A stretch of 64,000 nt of DNA, taken from Cyclobacteriaceae bacterium. GTDB taxonomy: Bacteria; Bacteroidota; Bacteroidia; Cytophagales; Cyclobacteriaceae. Under the pieces are notes generated by a model. It saw only the letters and a list, made by a program, of their open reading frames with translations. It was not told where the DNA came from and searched no databases. Numbering within the stretch: the stretch's first letter is position 1; each line of letters begins with the position of its first letter. Of this stretch, positions 7,481 through 15,915 are shown one piece after another. The DNA lies in contig JAEUUF010000020.1 in the NCBI GenBank assembly GCA_016787645.1, forward strand, positions 62,001-126,000. The letters run 5' to 3'. Both the position numbers and the translations under genes were made by a program.

Positions 7481-8656
7481 TTACTTCAAAATAGCCCTGG
7501 AAATGACCAATTTCTGTATTTCTGAGGTCCCCTCGCCGATGGTACAGAGTTTGGCATCCCGGTAAAATTTCTCGGCCGGAAAGTCCTTCGTATACCCGTA
7601 TCCCCCGAAAATCTGCACCCCATCATCCGCCACTTGTACGGCCACCTCGGACGCGTATAGCTTGGCCATGGCCGATTCTTTATTTACGCTCTTTCCAAGA
7701 TCCTTAAGTTCTGCGGCCCGAAACGTGAGCAGGCGAGCAGCCTCGATCTTCGTAGCCATTTCGGCCAGCTTAAAGGAGATGCCCTGGAAGGTGGAGATCG
7801 GCTTGTTGAACTGATGGCGCTCCTTGGAGTATTGCAGGGCCGCATCAAACGCTCCTTGCGCAATGCCTACACTCAATGCCGCAATCGAAATCCGTCCTCC
7901 ATCCAGCACTTTCAGTGACTGAATAAATCCCTCTCCTTCGGCTCCCAGGCGCTGACTTTCGTGCACCCGGCAATCGGAAAAGATGAGTTCGGCTGTCTCG
8001 GAAGCTCGCATGCCGAGCTTGTTCTCTTTCTTCCCTGATGTAAACCCCGGTGTGCCTTTTTCTATTACAAATGAGGTCATGCCATGAGAATCTCCTACTT
8101 CCCCGGTTCGCACAATGACTACCGCTACATCGCCACTGCGGCCATGGGTGATGAAGTTCTTCGCTCCATTGAGGACATAGTGTGATCCCTCTTTCTTCGC
8201 CACCGTACGCATGTTGCCCGCATCGGAGCCGGTATTGGGCTCTGTCAGTCCCCAAGCCCCAATCCATTCACCGCTGGCCAGTTTGGGGAGGTATTTTCTC
8301 TTTTGCTCTTCGCTGCCAAACAGGTAGATATGATTGGTGCAAAGTGAGTTGTGTGCAGCGACAGAAAGCCCGATAGAGCCGTCAATCCTGGCTATCTCAG
8401 AGATCACCGTAACATATTCACGGTAGGTCAAACCGGCTCCACCATATTCATGAGGTACCAGCACGCCCATCAGGCCCAGTTTGCCCATTTCATGAAAAAG
8501 CGGAACCGGAAATTCCTGGGCCTCGTCCCACTTCATAATGTTGGGGCGTATATGCTTTTCGCCAAAATCCTGGACCATTTCTGCCATCATTCGCTGGCCT
8601 TCGGAGAGGTCAAAGCTGAAGGTCTCAGACACCGCATTCATCATTTCCATTGCCAT
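7481..8656 (-). CDS. Acyl-CoA dehydrogenase (short/medium-chain type)
   Basis: FAD enzyme that oxidises acyl-CoA to trans-2-enoyl-CoA, passing electrons to ETF. About 391 residues from the ATG 8654-8656; the promoter just upstream excludes the longer frame starting at 8707. Seen in order: N-terminal helical domain, '[15 protein letters not shown]' (FAD and substrate loop), '[10 protein letters not shown]', and '[22 protein letters not shown]' followed by '[15 protein letters not shown]'. The Glu of 'GEGTSEIQ' aligns with the catalytic base of the short- and medium-chain enzymes. It stands alone on the minus strand; two acyl-CoA synthetases elsewhere in the window could supply its substrates. 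Confidence 0.9.
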   Translation of the reverse strand: MAMEMMNAVSETFSFDLSEGQRMMAEMVQDFGEKHIRPNIMKWDEAQEFPVPLFHEMGKLGLMGVLVPHEYGGAGLTYREYVTVISEIARIDGSIGLSVAAHNSLCTNHIYLFGSEEQKRKYLPKLASGEWIGAWGLTEPNTGSDAGNMRTVAKKEGSHYVLNGAKNFITHGRSGDVAVVIVRTGEVGDSHGMTSFVIEKGTPGFTSGKKENKLGMRASETAELIFSDCRVHESQRLGAEGEGFIQSLKVLDGGRISIAALSVGIAQGAFDAALQYSKERHQFNKPISTFQGISFKLAEMATKIEAARLLTFRAAELKDLGKSVNKESAMAKLYASEVAVQVADDGVQIFGGYGYTKDFPAEKFYRDAKLCTIGEGTSEIQKLVISRAILK

Positions 8657-8676
8657 TTCAATTTTTAGCCGAACGC

Positions 8677-8708
8677 CAAAAATACAGGAACGGCTACCAT
8701 TAACCAAA
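8677..8708 (-). promoter_or_regulatory. Promoter of the acyl-CoA dehydrogenase gene
   Basis: On the minus strand TTTG (8708-8705), a 20-base spacer and TATTTTTG (8684-8677) match the Bacteroidota consensus. Transcription from about 8671 gives a leader of about 15 bases to the ATG at 8656, which decides the start of the gene. Confidence 0.65.
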
Positions 8709-8764
8709 CGACTGTTAGGTTGGTTATTTCAGCGGAATTGCCGTGGTTCTTGGCCCCAAAACGC

Positions 8765-8772
8765 TAATTTTG
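8765..8772 (+). promoter_or_regulatory. -7 element of the ugd operon
   Basis: TAATTTTG matches TAnnTTTG, 22 bases before the ugd ATG. No TTTG or TTG lies at a good -33 distance (the nearest are 12 and 24 bases away), so the assignment is tentative. Confidence 0.3.
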
Positions 8773-8794
8773 GCCCTTCTTAACAGGCTTCCAG

Positions 8795-10105
8795 ATGAAG
8801 ATAGCAGTGGTCGGTACGGGATATGTCGGCTTGGTAACAGGGACCTGCTTTGCTGAAACTGGAAACACTGTTACTTGTGTGGACATTGACGAACGCAAAG
8901 TGGCCAGCCTCAAGGCTGGGAAGATGACCATTTACGAACCCGGGCTGGACATTCTTTTTGAACGGAACATCAAACAGGGTCGGCTCTTTTTCACTACCTC
9001 CCTTCGGGAAGGCATAAAGGATGCGCAAGTTATTTTCCTTGCTTTGCCAACACCACCGGGCGCAGACGGCTCTGCCGATCTTAAGTTCGTGCTTGGCGTA
9101 GCCCGTGATCTTGGCGGTTTACTTCAACAATACGTCGTTGTGGTTGACAAGAGCACGGTACCGGTCGGAACCGCCGAACGTGTTGCTGAACAAATTCGGA
9201 TCGAGGCGAAGGTGGAGTTTGACGTAATCTCGAATCCAGAGTTCCTGCGCGAAGGTGTAGCGGTTGAGGATTTTATGAAACCCGATCGAGTGGTGATTGG
9301 CACAACCTCCGCAAGGGCGCGCAAGTTGATGGAAAATCTTTATGCGCCGTTCGTGCGCCAGGGAAATCCCATCCTCTTTATGGATGAGCGTTCTGCCGAG
9401 CTGACGAAATATGCAGCCAACGCATTTCTGGCAACCAAGATTACGTTCATGAACGAGATCGCAAATCTTTGTGAAAAAGTGGGGGCGGATGTGGACTCCG
9501 TACGGCGTGGACTTGGGACAGATAACCGGATTGGCAAAAGATTTCTATTTCCGGGAATCGGCTACGGGGGCAGTTGCTTCCCGAAGGACGTGCAGGCGCT
9601 CGCCATGACCTCAGAAGAAAATGCGTATGATTTTCGGATTTTGAAATCGGTCATGGCAGTCAATGAAGCGCAGAAGACCAAACTCATTGCGCGAATTCAT
9701 AAACATTTCGGAACCGTGAAAGGTCGCACAATCGCTTTCTGGGGGTTATCCTTTAAACCGCAGACCGATGATATCCGCGAGGCCCCGGCGCTTTATAACA
9801 TTGACGAGCTGCTGTCCGCCGGCGCCATTATCCGCGCCCATGACCCGGAGGCAATGGAAAATGTGCGCAAACTGCTCGGCGATCGAATTACGTATCACGA
9901 AAATCCCTACGAAGCCGCACAGGGTGCGGATGCCATCTTCATTGCTACCGAATGGCCGGAATTCCGCGCACCTGATTTTACTCGCCTCGCAGCAGTGATG
10001 AAATCGAAAATCATCTTTGATGGACGCAATTTGTATGACCTCCAGGAAATGCGGGAAGCGGGATTTACTTATTTCAGTATCGGAAGAAAATCAGTGAATG
10101 GCTAA
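8795..10105 (+). CDS. ugd: UDP-glucose 6-dehydrogenase
   Basis: Converts UDP-glucose to UDP-glucuronate with two NAD+. The 436-residue protein has the N-terminal Rossmann motif '[10 protein letters not shown]' (about 7-16), '[10 protein letters not shown]' in the nucleotide domain, and the catalytic Cys261 in 'GGSCFPKD'. The C-terminal UDP-binding domain carries '[17 protein letters not shown]'. It opens a tightly packed operon: its 3' end overlaps the next gene (a UDP-glucuronate decarboxylase) by 8 bases, so product and next enzyme are directly linked. The sugars are likely destined for exopolysaccharide or other surface glycans, which is inference because no polymerase or flippase is adjacent. 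Confidence 0.94.
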   Translation: MKIAVVGTGYVGLVTGTCFAETGNTVTCVDIDERKVASLKAGKMTIYEPGLDILFERNIKQGRLFFTTSLREGIKDAQVIFLALPTPPGADGSADLKFVLGVARDLGGLLQQYVVVVDKSTVPVGTAERVAEQIRIEAKVEFDVISNPEFLREGVAVEDFMKPDRVVIGTTSARARKLMENLYAPFVRQGNPILFMDERSAELTKYAANAFLATKITFMNEIANLCEKVGADVDSVRRGLGTDNRIGKRFLFPGIGYGGSCFPKDVQALAMTSEENAYDFRILKSVMAVNEAQKTKLIARIHKHFGTVKGRTIAFWGLSFKPQTDDIREAPALYNIDELLSAGAIIRAHDPEAMENVRKLLGDRITYHENPYEAAQGADAIFIATEWPEFRAPDFTRLAAVMKSKIIFDGRNLYDLQEMREAGFTYFSIGRKSVNG

Positions 10106-11087
10106 GCCCAGAATTTTAATTACCGGCGCTGCCGGATTTTTAGGATCGCACCTCTGTGACCGTTTTATCCGCGAAGGGTACCATGTGATCGGTATGGACA
10201 ACCTGATCACCGGGGAGATGAAAAATATTCAACACCTCTTTCCCCTTCCGGAATTTGAGTTTCACCATCACGATGTGTCCAAGTATGTTCATGTAGCCGG
10301 CGAGCTGCAGTACATTCTGCATTTCGCCTCTCCGGCCAGCCCGATCGATTACCTCAAAATTCCCATTCAAACGCTGAAAGTGGGATCCCTCGGCACCCAC
10401 AACTTGCTTGGCCTTGCCCGCTCAAAAAATTCCCGGATCCTTGTCGCATCCACCTCTGAAGTCTATGGTGATCCTACGGTTCATCCGCAAACAGAAGAGT
10501 ATTATGGCAACGTCAACCCGGTCGGCCCCCGCGGAGTATACGATGAGGCCAAGCGCTTCCAGGAAGCCATGACGATGGCTTATCATACATACCACAATGT
10601 GGACACCCGCATCATCCGGATTTTTAACACGTATGGCCCGAGGATGAGGCTAAATGATGGCCGCGTACTACCCGCCTTCATTGGTCAGGCTCTTCGCGGC
10701 GAGGACCTCACCGTTTTTGGCGACGGCAACCAGACACGATCGTTCTGTTTTGTGGATGATCTGGTAGAGGGTATCTATCGTTTGCTCATGAGCGATTATC
10801 ACCTGCCAGTCAACATTGGCAACCCAGACGAAATCACGATCCTGGATTTTGCCAAGGAAATCATTCAATTGACCGGGACGAAGCAGAAAATTATTTTCAA
10901 ACCGCTGCCCAAAGACGACCCGATGCAGCGACAGCCCGATATTACCAAAGCCAGAAAGTTGTTGCAGTGGGAACCAAAAATCTCGCGCAGTGAGGGATTG
11001 CGCATCACCTACGATTATTTCAAGACGCTTTCCCAGGAAGAACTGTACCAGCGCGATCATAAGAACTTCGATAACTACTCGCGATGA
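10098..11087 (+). CDS. uxs: UDP-glucuronate decarboxylase (UDP-xylose synthase)
   Basis: Short-chain dehydrogenase/reductase-type enzyme that turns UDP-glucuronate into UDP-xylose. Over 329 residues it shows the NAD-binding 'GAAGFLGS' (about 10-17), '[10 protein letters not shown]' with the catalytic Ser/Thr region, and the catalytic Tyr-x-x-x-Lys in 'GVYDEAKRF'. '[10 protein letters not shown]' and '[10 protein letters not shown]' are characteristic of the UXS branch. The overlap with ugd supports the substrate assignment. A different extended SDR (for example a UDP-glucose epimerase) is less likely because of the '[13 protein letters not shown]' motif. Confidence 0.9.
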   Translation: MAKPRILITGAAGFLGSHLCDRFIREGYHVIGMDNLITGEMKNIQHLFPLPEFEFHHHDVSKYVHVAGELQYILHFASPASPIDYLKIPIQTLKVGSLGTHNLLGLARSKNSRILVASTSEVYGDPTVHPQTEEYYGNVNPVGPRGVYDEAKRFQEAMTMAYHTYHNVDTRIIRIFNTYGPRMRLNDGRVLPAFIGQALRGEDLTVFGDGNQTRSFCFVDDLVEGIYRLLMSDYHLPVNIGNPDEITILDFAKEIIQLTGTKQKIIFKPLPKDDPMQRQPDITKARKLLQWEPKISRSEGLRITYDYFKTLSQEELYQRDHKNFDNYSR

Positions 11088-12136
11088 GAAAACTCCTGAT
11101 CACCGGCGGAGCAGGCTTTATTGGTTCGCATGTGGTTCGCCGTTTTGTGCGCCGATACCCCGACTACCAGATCGTCAACCTCGACAAACTTACCTACGCG
11201 GGAAACCTTGAGAACCTGCGGGATGTCGAGAATTCCCCGAACTACCGCTTTGTCCGCGCAGATATTCTTGACAGTGCATTCATCCATTCCTTCCTTCGCG
11301 ACGAACAATTTGATGGTATCATTCACCTTGCCGCAGAGTCTCATGTCGATCGCTCACTGGAAAACCCGGCTGATTTCGCGTTAACCAATATTGTGGGCAC
11401 CCTGAACCTGCTTCATGCGGCACTCACGGCATGGAACGGCCGAATGGAGGGGAAACGCTTTTACCACATTTCCACGGATGAAGTATATGGCTCCCTTGGG
11501 TCAACGGGCCTATTTACTGAATCGTCCCTGATCGATCCCCGATCTCCCTATTCTGCATCCAAGGCGGGAAGTGATCACTTCGTCAGCGCCTATCATCATA
11601 GTTATGGTTTACCCACGCTGATCAGCCGTTGTTCCAATAACTATGGCCCCAATCATTTCCCGGAAAAGCTTATTCCACTGATGATCCACAACATCCTTCA
11701 GGGCAAGCCCCTGCCGGTGTATGGCAAAGGGGAGAATGTGCGCGATTGGCTCTATGTGGAAGACCATGCCGCTGCGATCGATCTCATTTTTCACAAAGGG
11801 AAGACCAGCGAGATATACAATATTGGAGGCAATAACGAGTGGAAGAACATCGACCTGGTTCGACTGCTATGCAAAATCATGGACCGGAAGATGAAACGGC
11901 CCGCCGGAACATCCGATCAATTGATCACGTTTGTCAAAGACCGTCTCGGCCATGACCTGCGGTATGCGATCGATTCCACCAAATTGAAAAGTGAATTGGG
12001 CTGGTCACCTTCGGTCGATTTTCCGACAGGCCTCGAAAAAACCGTGGACTGGTACTTCGCCAACAAAGAATGGCTGGATCACGTAACTTCGGGAGCTTAC
12101 CGGGCCTACTATGACCGGATGTATACCAATCGATAA
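11084..12136 (+). CDS. rfbB: dTDP-glucose 4,6-dehydratase
   Basis: Second enzyme of the dTDP-rhamnose pathway, making dTDP-4-keto-6-deoxyglucose. The 350-residue sequence has 'GGAGFIGS' (8-15) for NAD, the catalytic Asp-Glu in '[12 protein letters not shown]' and the Tyr-x-x-x-Lys in '[12 protein letters not shown]'. '[17 protein letters not shown]' is also typical of RfbB. ATGA overlap with the upstream gene implies translational coupling. RfbA follows 34 bases downstream. Confidence 0.94.
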   Translation: MRKLLITGGAGFIGSHVVRRFVRRYPDYQIVNLDKLTYAGNLENLRDVENSPNYRFVRADILDSAFIHSFLRDEQFDGIIHLAAESHVDRSLENPADFALTNIVGTLNLLHAALTAWNGRMEGKRFYHISTDEVYGSLGSTGLFTESSLIDPRSPYSASKAGSDHFVSAYHHSYGLPTLISRCSNNYGPNHFPEKLIPLMIHNILQGKPLPVYGKGENVRDWLYVEDHAAAIDLIFHKGKTSEIYNIGGNNEWKNIDLVRLLCKIMDRKMKRPAGTSDQLITFVKDRLGHDLRYAIDSTKLKSELGWSPSVDFPTGLEKTVDWYFANKEWLDHVTSGAYRAYYDRMYTNR

Positions 12137-12170
12137 CCAGTGGTCCATTAATTACTAAACCAACAGGCGG

Positions 12171-13034
12171 ATGAAAGGAATTATTCTTGCCGGCGGATCC
12201 GGAACCCGATTACATCCGCTCACCCTGGTGCTGAGCAAACAGCTCATGCCCCTCTATGACAAGCCGATGATTTATTACCCGCTTTCCATCCTGATGATGG
12301 CTGGTATTCGGGAAATACTGATCATTTCTACTCCGCACGACCTTCCACTCTTTCGCAAACTGTTAGGTGACGGCAAGCAACTCGGATGCTCATTCTCTTA
12401 CGCCGAGCAGCCAAAGCCCGAAGGTCTTGCGCAAGCCTTCATCATTGGCGAATCATTTATCGGAAAGGACAAAGTTGCGCTCGTGCTGGGCGACAATGTC
12501 TTCTATGGTTCCGGGCTGATTGAGTTGTTACAGCAGCATACAAACCCGGACGGCGGAGTGGTGTTTGCCTACCATGTTCAGGACCCCGAACGATATGGTG
12601 TGGTAGAATTCAGTAATGATAATCGTGCTCTCTCCATTGAAGAGAAGCCCTCTACTCCCAAATCAAACTACGCCGTTCCCGGTCTTTACTTCTACGACAA
12701 TGAAGTGGTGGCGATGGCGAAGGGGCTCAAGCCAAGTGCAAGAGGAGAATTGGAGATTACCGACATCAACAACACCTACCTCAAGAAGGGCAAGCTTCAC
12801 GTAGGCATCATGAGCCGGGGCACGGCATGGCTGGACACGGGCACCTTCGATTCCCTGATGCAAGCCGCCAACTTCATCCAGGTAATTGAGCAACGTCAAG
12901 GGCTAAAGATCGGCTGCATTGAAGAGGTAGCCTACCGAATGAACTTCATTTCCAGGGAACAGTTACTCAGCCTTGCCCGGCCGCTGGAAAAGAGCGGTTA
13001 TGGCCTATACTTGAAGGGGCTTGTGGAGAATTGA
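12171..13034 (+). CDS. rfbA: Glucose-1-phosphate thymidylyltransferase
   Basis: Makes dTDP-glucose from dTTP and glucose 1-phosphate. The 287-residue protein opens with the nucleotidyltransferase loop '[20 protein letters not shown]' and contains '[13 protein letters not shown]' and '[19 protein letters not shown]', all diagnostic. It is the last gene of the operon and runs into a convergent peptidase gene with one base between the stop codons. The pathway partners rfbC (epimerase) and rfbD (reductase) are not here, so the end product may be dTDP-rhamnose made with genes elsewhere or another dTDP-6-deoxysugar. Confidence 0.94.
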   Translation: MKGIILAGGSGTRLHPLTLVLSKQLMPLYDKPMIYYPLSILMMAGIREILIISTPHDLPLFRKLLGDGKQLGCSFSYAEQPKPEGLAQAFIIGESFIGKDKVALVLGDNVFYGSGLIELLQQHTNPDGGVVFAYHVQDPERYGVVEFSNDNRALSIEEKPSTPKSNYAVPGLYFYDNEVVAMAKGLKPSARGELEITDINNTYLKKGKLHVGIMSRGTAWLDTGTFDSLMQAANFIQVIEQRQGLKIGCIEEVAYRMNFISREQLLSLARPLEKSGYGLYLKGLVEN

Positions 13035-13035
13035 T

Positions 13036-14031
13036 CTACTCCTCCAGGTAGATTACCTGCATCACTACCCGTCCGACAATTCCCAGGGTTTCCCGACTGA
13101 TCTGTTGCAGGTTATCCTTTTGGGTATGATGGAATGGCCCGAAGTATCCCACATTCGGATCATACTCGGTAATGTCTATCATTTGAATTCCTCCCAACTC
13201 ATTCACAAAAAGGTGATCATCGGTTATGGGTGCCTGCCGTTGTTGAACAAAGGTTGATCCATGGCCGAGGCGTGCGGCCTGACTCCAAACTTTCTCTACA
13301 ATTTTTGGTGCATACATCATCGAGGTTCCTTCCTGGTAGAACTGGGCGTTCGATCCTCCTACCATATCGAGTAGTATTCCATAGTAAGCCCGATATCCTG
13401 GTGCGTGTTTCTGCTTTGACCAGTGTTGTGATCCGAGACACCACCAGGAATCCAATCCCCCGGTCGTGGGCACTTTTGTTCCCTCCCGTTCGCCCCAATC
13501 TTCCCCGTCAAAAAAGATCAAGTCCACACCCACCGAGGGTTGCTCTTTCAGGTGCCGGCCAACTTCCAGCAATACAGCCACACCACTGGCACCATCATTC
13601 GCCCCATCAAAGGATTTGTCAGGAGCGTTCGGGTCCTTGTCGGAGAATGGCCGTGTGTCCCAGTGGGCAGCAAGGATAATTCGTTTCTGCACCTCGGGAC
13701 GAAAACTGCCGATGAGGTTACGCAAGTTCAACTTCTGTCCATCAAAGGTGGTCGCCTGGAATTCCTGCACAACTGTCCTGGCGCCATACTCCCGAAGCTT
13801 TCGAAGAATATAGTCTCCGGTAGCCCGGTGAGCCGGTGTGTTTGGAATGCGCGCGCCAAAGGCTACCTGTCTCTCAACGAAGATGTAAGCCGAGTCCGCA
13901 TTGAATTCCGGGATCGGCCGAGCCGTGGCAACTTCAGCCTTTTCTCTGTTCTTGTTATCGCCGCAGGATGAAAGCGCAAGTAGCGACATAAGGAAAAAGT
14001 AAACAGGCCGATGCCTGAGCGCAATTTGCAT
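13036..14031 (-). CDS. M28-family lipoprotein, glutaminyl-peptide cyclotransferase-like
   Basis: A 331-residue exported protein with a lipobox ('LALSSC', Cys23). The M28 zinc fold is clear: 'LAAHWDTRPFSDKDP', 'DGANDGASGVAVLLEVGRHL' with metal ligand Asp, 'DLIFFDGEDWG' with the Glu pair, and 'GPFHHTQKDN' with a C-terminal His ligand. This arrangement, especially 'HWDTRP' and the Trp-rich 'GSQHWSK', resembles the glutaminyl cyclase branch, which converts N-terminal Gln to pyroglutamate, more than aminopeptidases. Pyroglutamate at exported N-termini is common in Bacteroidota after removal of signal peptides ending before Gln. The choice of cyclase over peptidase is inference. Confidence 0.78.
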   Translation of the reverse strand: MQIALRHRPVYFFLMSLLALSSCGDNKNREKAEVATARPIPEFNADSAYIFVERQVAFGARIPNTPAHRATGDYILRKLREYGARTVVQEFQATTFDGQKLNLRNLIGSFRPEVQKRIILAAHWDTRPFSDKDPNAPDKSFDGANDGASGVAVLLEVGRHLKEQPSVGVDLIFFDGEDWGEREGTKVPTTGGLDSWWCLGSQHWSKQKHAPGYRAYYGILLDMVGGSNAQFYQEGTSMMYAPKIVEKVWSQAARLGHGSTFVQQRQAPITDDHLFVNELGGIQMIDITEYDPNVGYFGPFHHTQKDNLQQISRETLGIVGRVVMQVIYLEE

Positions 14032-14055
14032 GGTAGTGTCGGGGGGAGCTTGAAA

Positions 14056-14086
14056 TTTGCCGAAAGTTAAAAAAGAACTACCTTTG
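14056..14086 (+). promoter_or_regulatory. Promoter of rimP-nusA-infB
   Basis: TTTG (14056-14059), exactly 19 bases, then TACCTTTG (14079-14086): a full match to the Bacteroidota consensus. Transcription from about 14092 gives a leader of nearly 60 bases before rimP that contains a terminator-like hairpin. Confidence 0.75.
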
Positions 14087-14110
14087 CATTACTTCTTAAG
14101 AACTAACGAA

Positions 14111-14133
14111 AGAGGGGACCGCAAGTCCCCTCT
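14111..14133 (+). promoter_or_regulatory. Terminator-like hairpin in the rimP leader
   Basis: Perfect 9-base arms AGAGGGGAC (14111-14119) and GTCCCCTCT (14125-14133) enclose a 5-base loop; the following bases are CTTTGTTTATC, a weak U-rich tail. It lies between a strong promoter and rimP, so it can only affect this operon. It may attenuate transcription or protect the 5' end of the message. Confidence 0.55.
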
Positions 14134-14149
14134 TTGTTTATCAGAAAAA

Positions 14150-14611
14150 ATGGAAATACGGGCAAAATTGGCTGATTTGGCATCCGAAAGCCTGAAACCA
14201 GGGCAGTTCCTGGTCGACGTAATCGCGTCGTCCAGGAACTTGTCAAAGATTACGGTAGTCGTGGATGGCGACCAGGGGGTCACCATTGATGACTGCGGAG
14301 AAATCAGTCGTGTACTTTCTGCGAAACTGGACGAACTGAACTTTGGTACATCACGGTATGTCCTTGAAGTAACGACCCCGGGGCTGGACCAACCCCTGAA
14401 GTTGAAACGCCAGTATTCCAAAAATATTGGCCGTGGACTCAAGGTGCATCGTCGCGACAAATCGATGGTCACCGGAAAGCTCATGAAGGCGGACGAATCA
14501 GGTATTGTCCTGCTTCAGGAAATCAAGGAAGGGAAGGCCAGGCTTGAGAAAGAAGTGCCGGTTTCCTTTGATGATATAGAAAAAGCATTGGTAATGATTT
14601 CATTTAACTAA
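14150..14611 (+). CDS. rimP: Ribosome maturation factor RimP
   Basis: Needed for 30S subunit assembly. From the ATG at 14150 the protein has 153 residues, the usual size. Visible signatures are 'KITVVVDGDQGVTIDDCGEISRVLS' and 'YVLEVTTPGLDQPLKLKRQY', both typical of the N-terminal RimP domain, and a C-terminal SH3-like part. The longer open frame that begins at 14057 would start inside the promoter, so the ATG after the leader hairpin is right. nusA begins 8 bases after its stop, as in most bacteria. Confidence 0.92.
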   Translation: MEIRAKLADLASESLKPGQFLVDVIASSRNLSKITVVVDGDQGVTIDDCGEISRVLSAKLDELNFGTSRYVLEVTTPGLDQPLKLKRQYSKNIGRGLKVHRRDKSMVTGKLMKADESGIVLLQEIKEGKARLEKEVPVSFDDIEKALVMISFN

Positions 14612-14619
14612 TTCGTGTT

Positions 14620-15864
14620 ATGGATATTTCAAATCTCATTGAATCGTTTGCTGACTTCGCGAAGCAGAAGAACATTGACCGTCCAACCATGATTCGCATC
14701 CTGGAGGACGTCTTCCGCACCATGATCAAGAAGAAGTACACGTATGACGATAATTTTGACATCATCATTAACGCCGACAAGGGCGACCTCGAAATCTATC
14801 GCATCCGGGAAATCGTTGAAGACGACTCGGAAGACATCTGGGAGCATGACAAAATCAGCCTGACTGATGCGCGTAAAATTGAGCCTGATTTCGAGGTGGG
14901 AGAAGAAGTATCAGAACCCATTGAAATAGAGGCATTCGGCCGCCGCGCGGTAACTACGGCACGCCAAACGCTGATGCAAAAAGTCAAGGACCTTGAAAAG
15001 GACATCTTGTTCCAGAAGTACAAAGACATCGTCGGTGAAATTATTACCGGTGAAGTTTACCAGGTATTGAGTCGCGAGGTACTGCTCATTGATGCCGAGG
15101 GAAATGAAATTTCCATTCCCCGGAGCGAGCAAATTCCCAAAGACCGCTATCGGAAGGGAGAGAATGTACGCGCCATTGTCCATAAGGTGGAAATGGTCAA
15201 TGGGAATCCGAAGATCGTCCTTTCTCGTACCTCACCGGTATTCCTGGAGCGCTTGTTTGAGCAAGAAGTTCCGGAAGTGTACGATGGTCTCATCACCATC
15301 AAGAAAGCGGTTCGTGAGCCCGGAGAGCGCGCGAAAGTTGCCGTTGAATCCTACGATGATCGCATCGATCCCGTTGGCGCTTGCGTGGGTATGAAAGGTT
15401 CACGCATTCACGCCATCGTTCGTGAGCTGCAGAATGAGAACATCGATGTAATCAATTACACTGAGAACCTAGAATTATTCATCCAGCGCGCCCTTAGCCC
15501 TGCCAAGATTGTGAACATGAAGATCGACAAGGAAAACAACCGTGTTTCGGTCTACCTGAAGCCCGACCAGGTTTCCCTGGCCATTGGCAAAGGCGGCCTC
15601 AACATCAAGTTAGCGAGCCGCCTGGTGGGTATGGAAATTGATGTCTTCCGTGAACTCGGCGAACAAACCGCGGAGGAAGATGTTGACCTCGATGAGTTCT
15701 CAGATGAGATTGAAAGCTGGGTCATTGATCAGTTGAAACAGATTGGCCTCGATACCGCCAAAAGTGTATTGGCACTTGACAAGCAGGAGTTGGTGCGCCG
15801 CACCGACCTGGAAGAGGAAACTGTCGACAACGTGGTAGCCGTATTGAGCAAGGAATTTGAATAA
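14620..15864 (+). CDS. nusA: Transcription termination/antitermination factor NusA
   Basis: Binds RNA polymerase and nascent RNA, affecting pausing, termination and antitermination. The 414-residue protein shows the N-terminal polymerase-binding domain (about 1-100, 'MIRILEDVFRTMIKKKY'), the S1 domain (about 130-200), two KH domains ('DPVGACVGMKGSRIHAIVRELQNENIDVI' around residue 255 and 'SLAIGKGGLNIKLASRL' around 325) and a short C-terminal helical tail with a helix-hairpin-helix look. It lacks the two acidic repeats of the E. coli protein, which is normal for this phylum. Confidence 0.95.
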   Translation: MDISNLIESFADFAKQKNIDRPTMIRILEDVFRTMIKKKYTYDDNFDIIINADKGDLEIYRIREIVEDDSEDIWEHDKISLTDARKIEPDFEVGEEVSEPIEIEAFGRRAVTTARQTLMQKVKDLEKDILFQKYKDIVGEIITGEVYQVLSREVLLIDAEGNEISIPRSEQIPKDRYRKGENVRAIVHKVEMVNGNPKIVLSRTSPVFLERLFEQEVPEVYDGLITIKKAVREPGERAKVAVESYDDRIDPVGACVGMKGSRIHAIVRELQNENIDVINYTENLELFIQRALSPAKIVNMKIDKENNRVSVYLKPDQVSLAIGKGGLNIKLASRLVGMEIDVFRELGEQTAEEDVDLDEFSDEIESWVIDQLKQIGLDTAKSVLALDKQELVRRTDLEEETVDNVVAVLSKEFE

Positions 15865-15915
15865 ATAATAACGGAGAAAGCACTTAAATCAGGAAAAACC
15901 TAGGCAATTTTGAGC

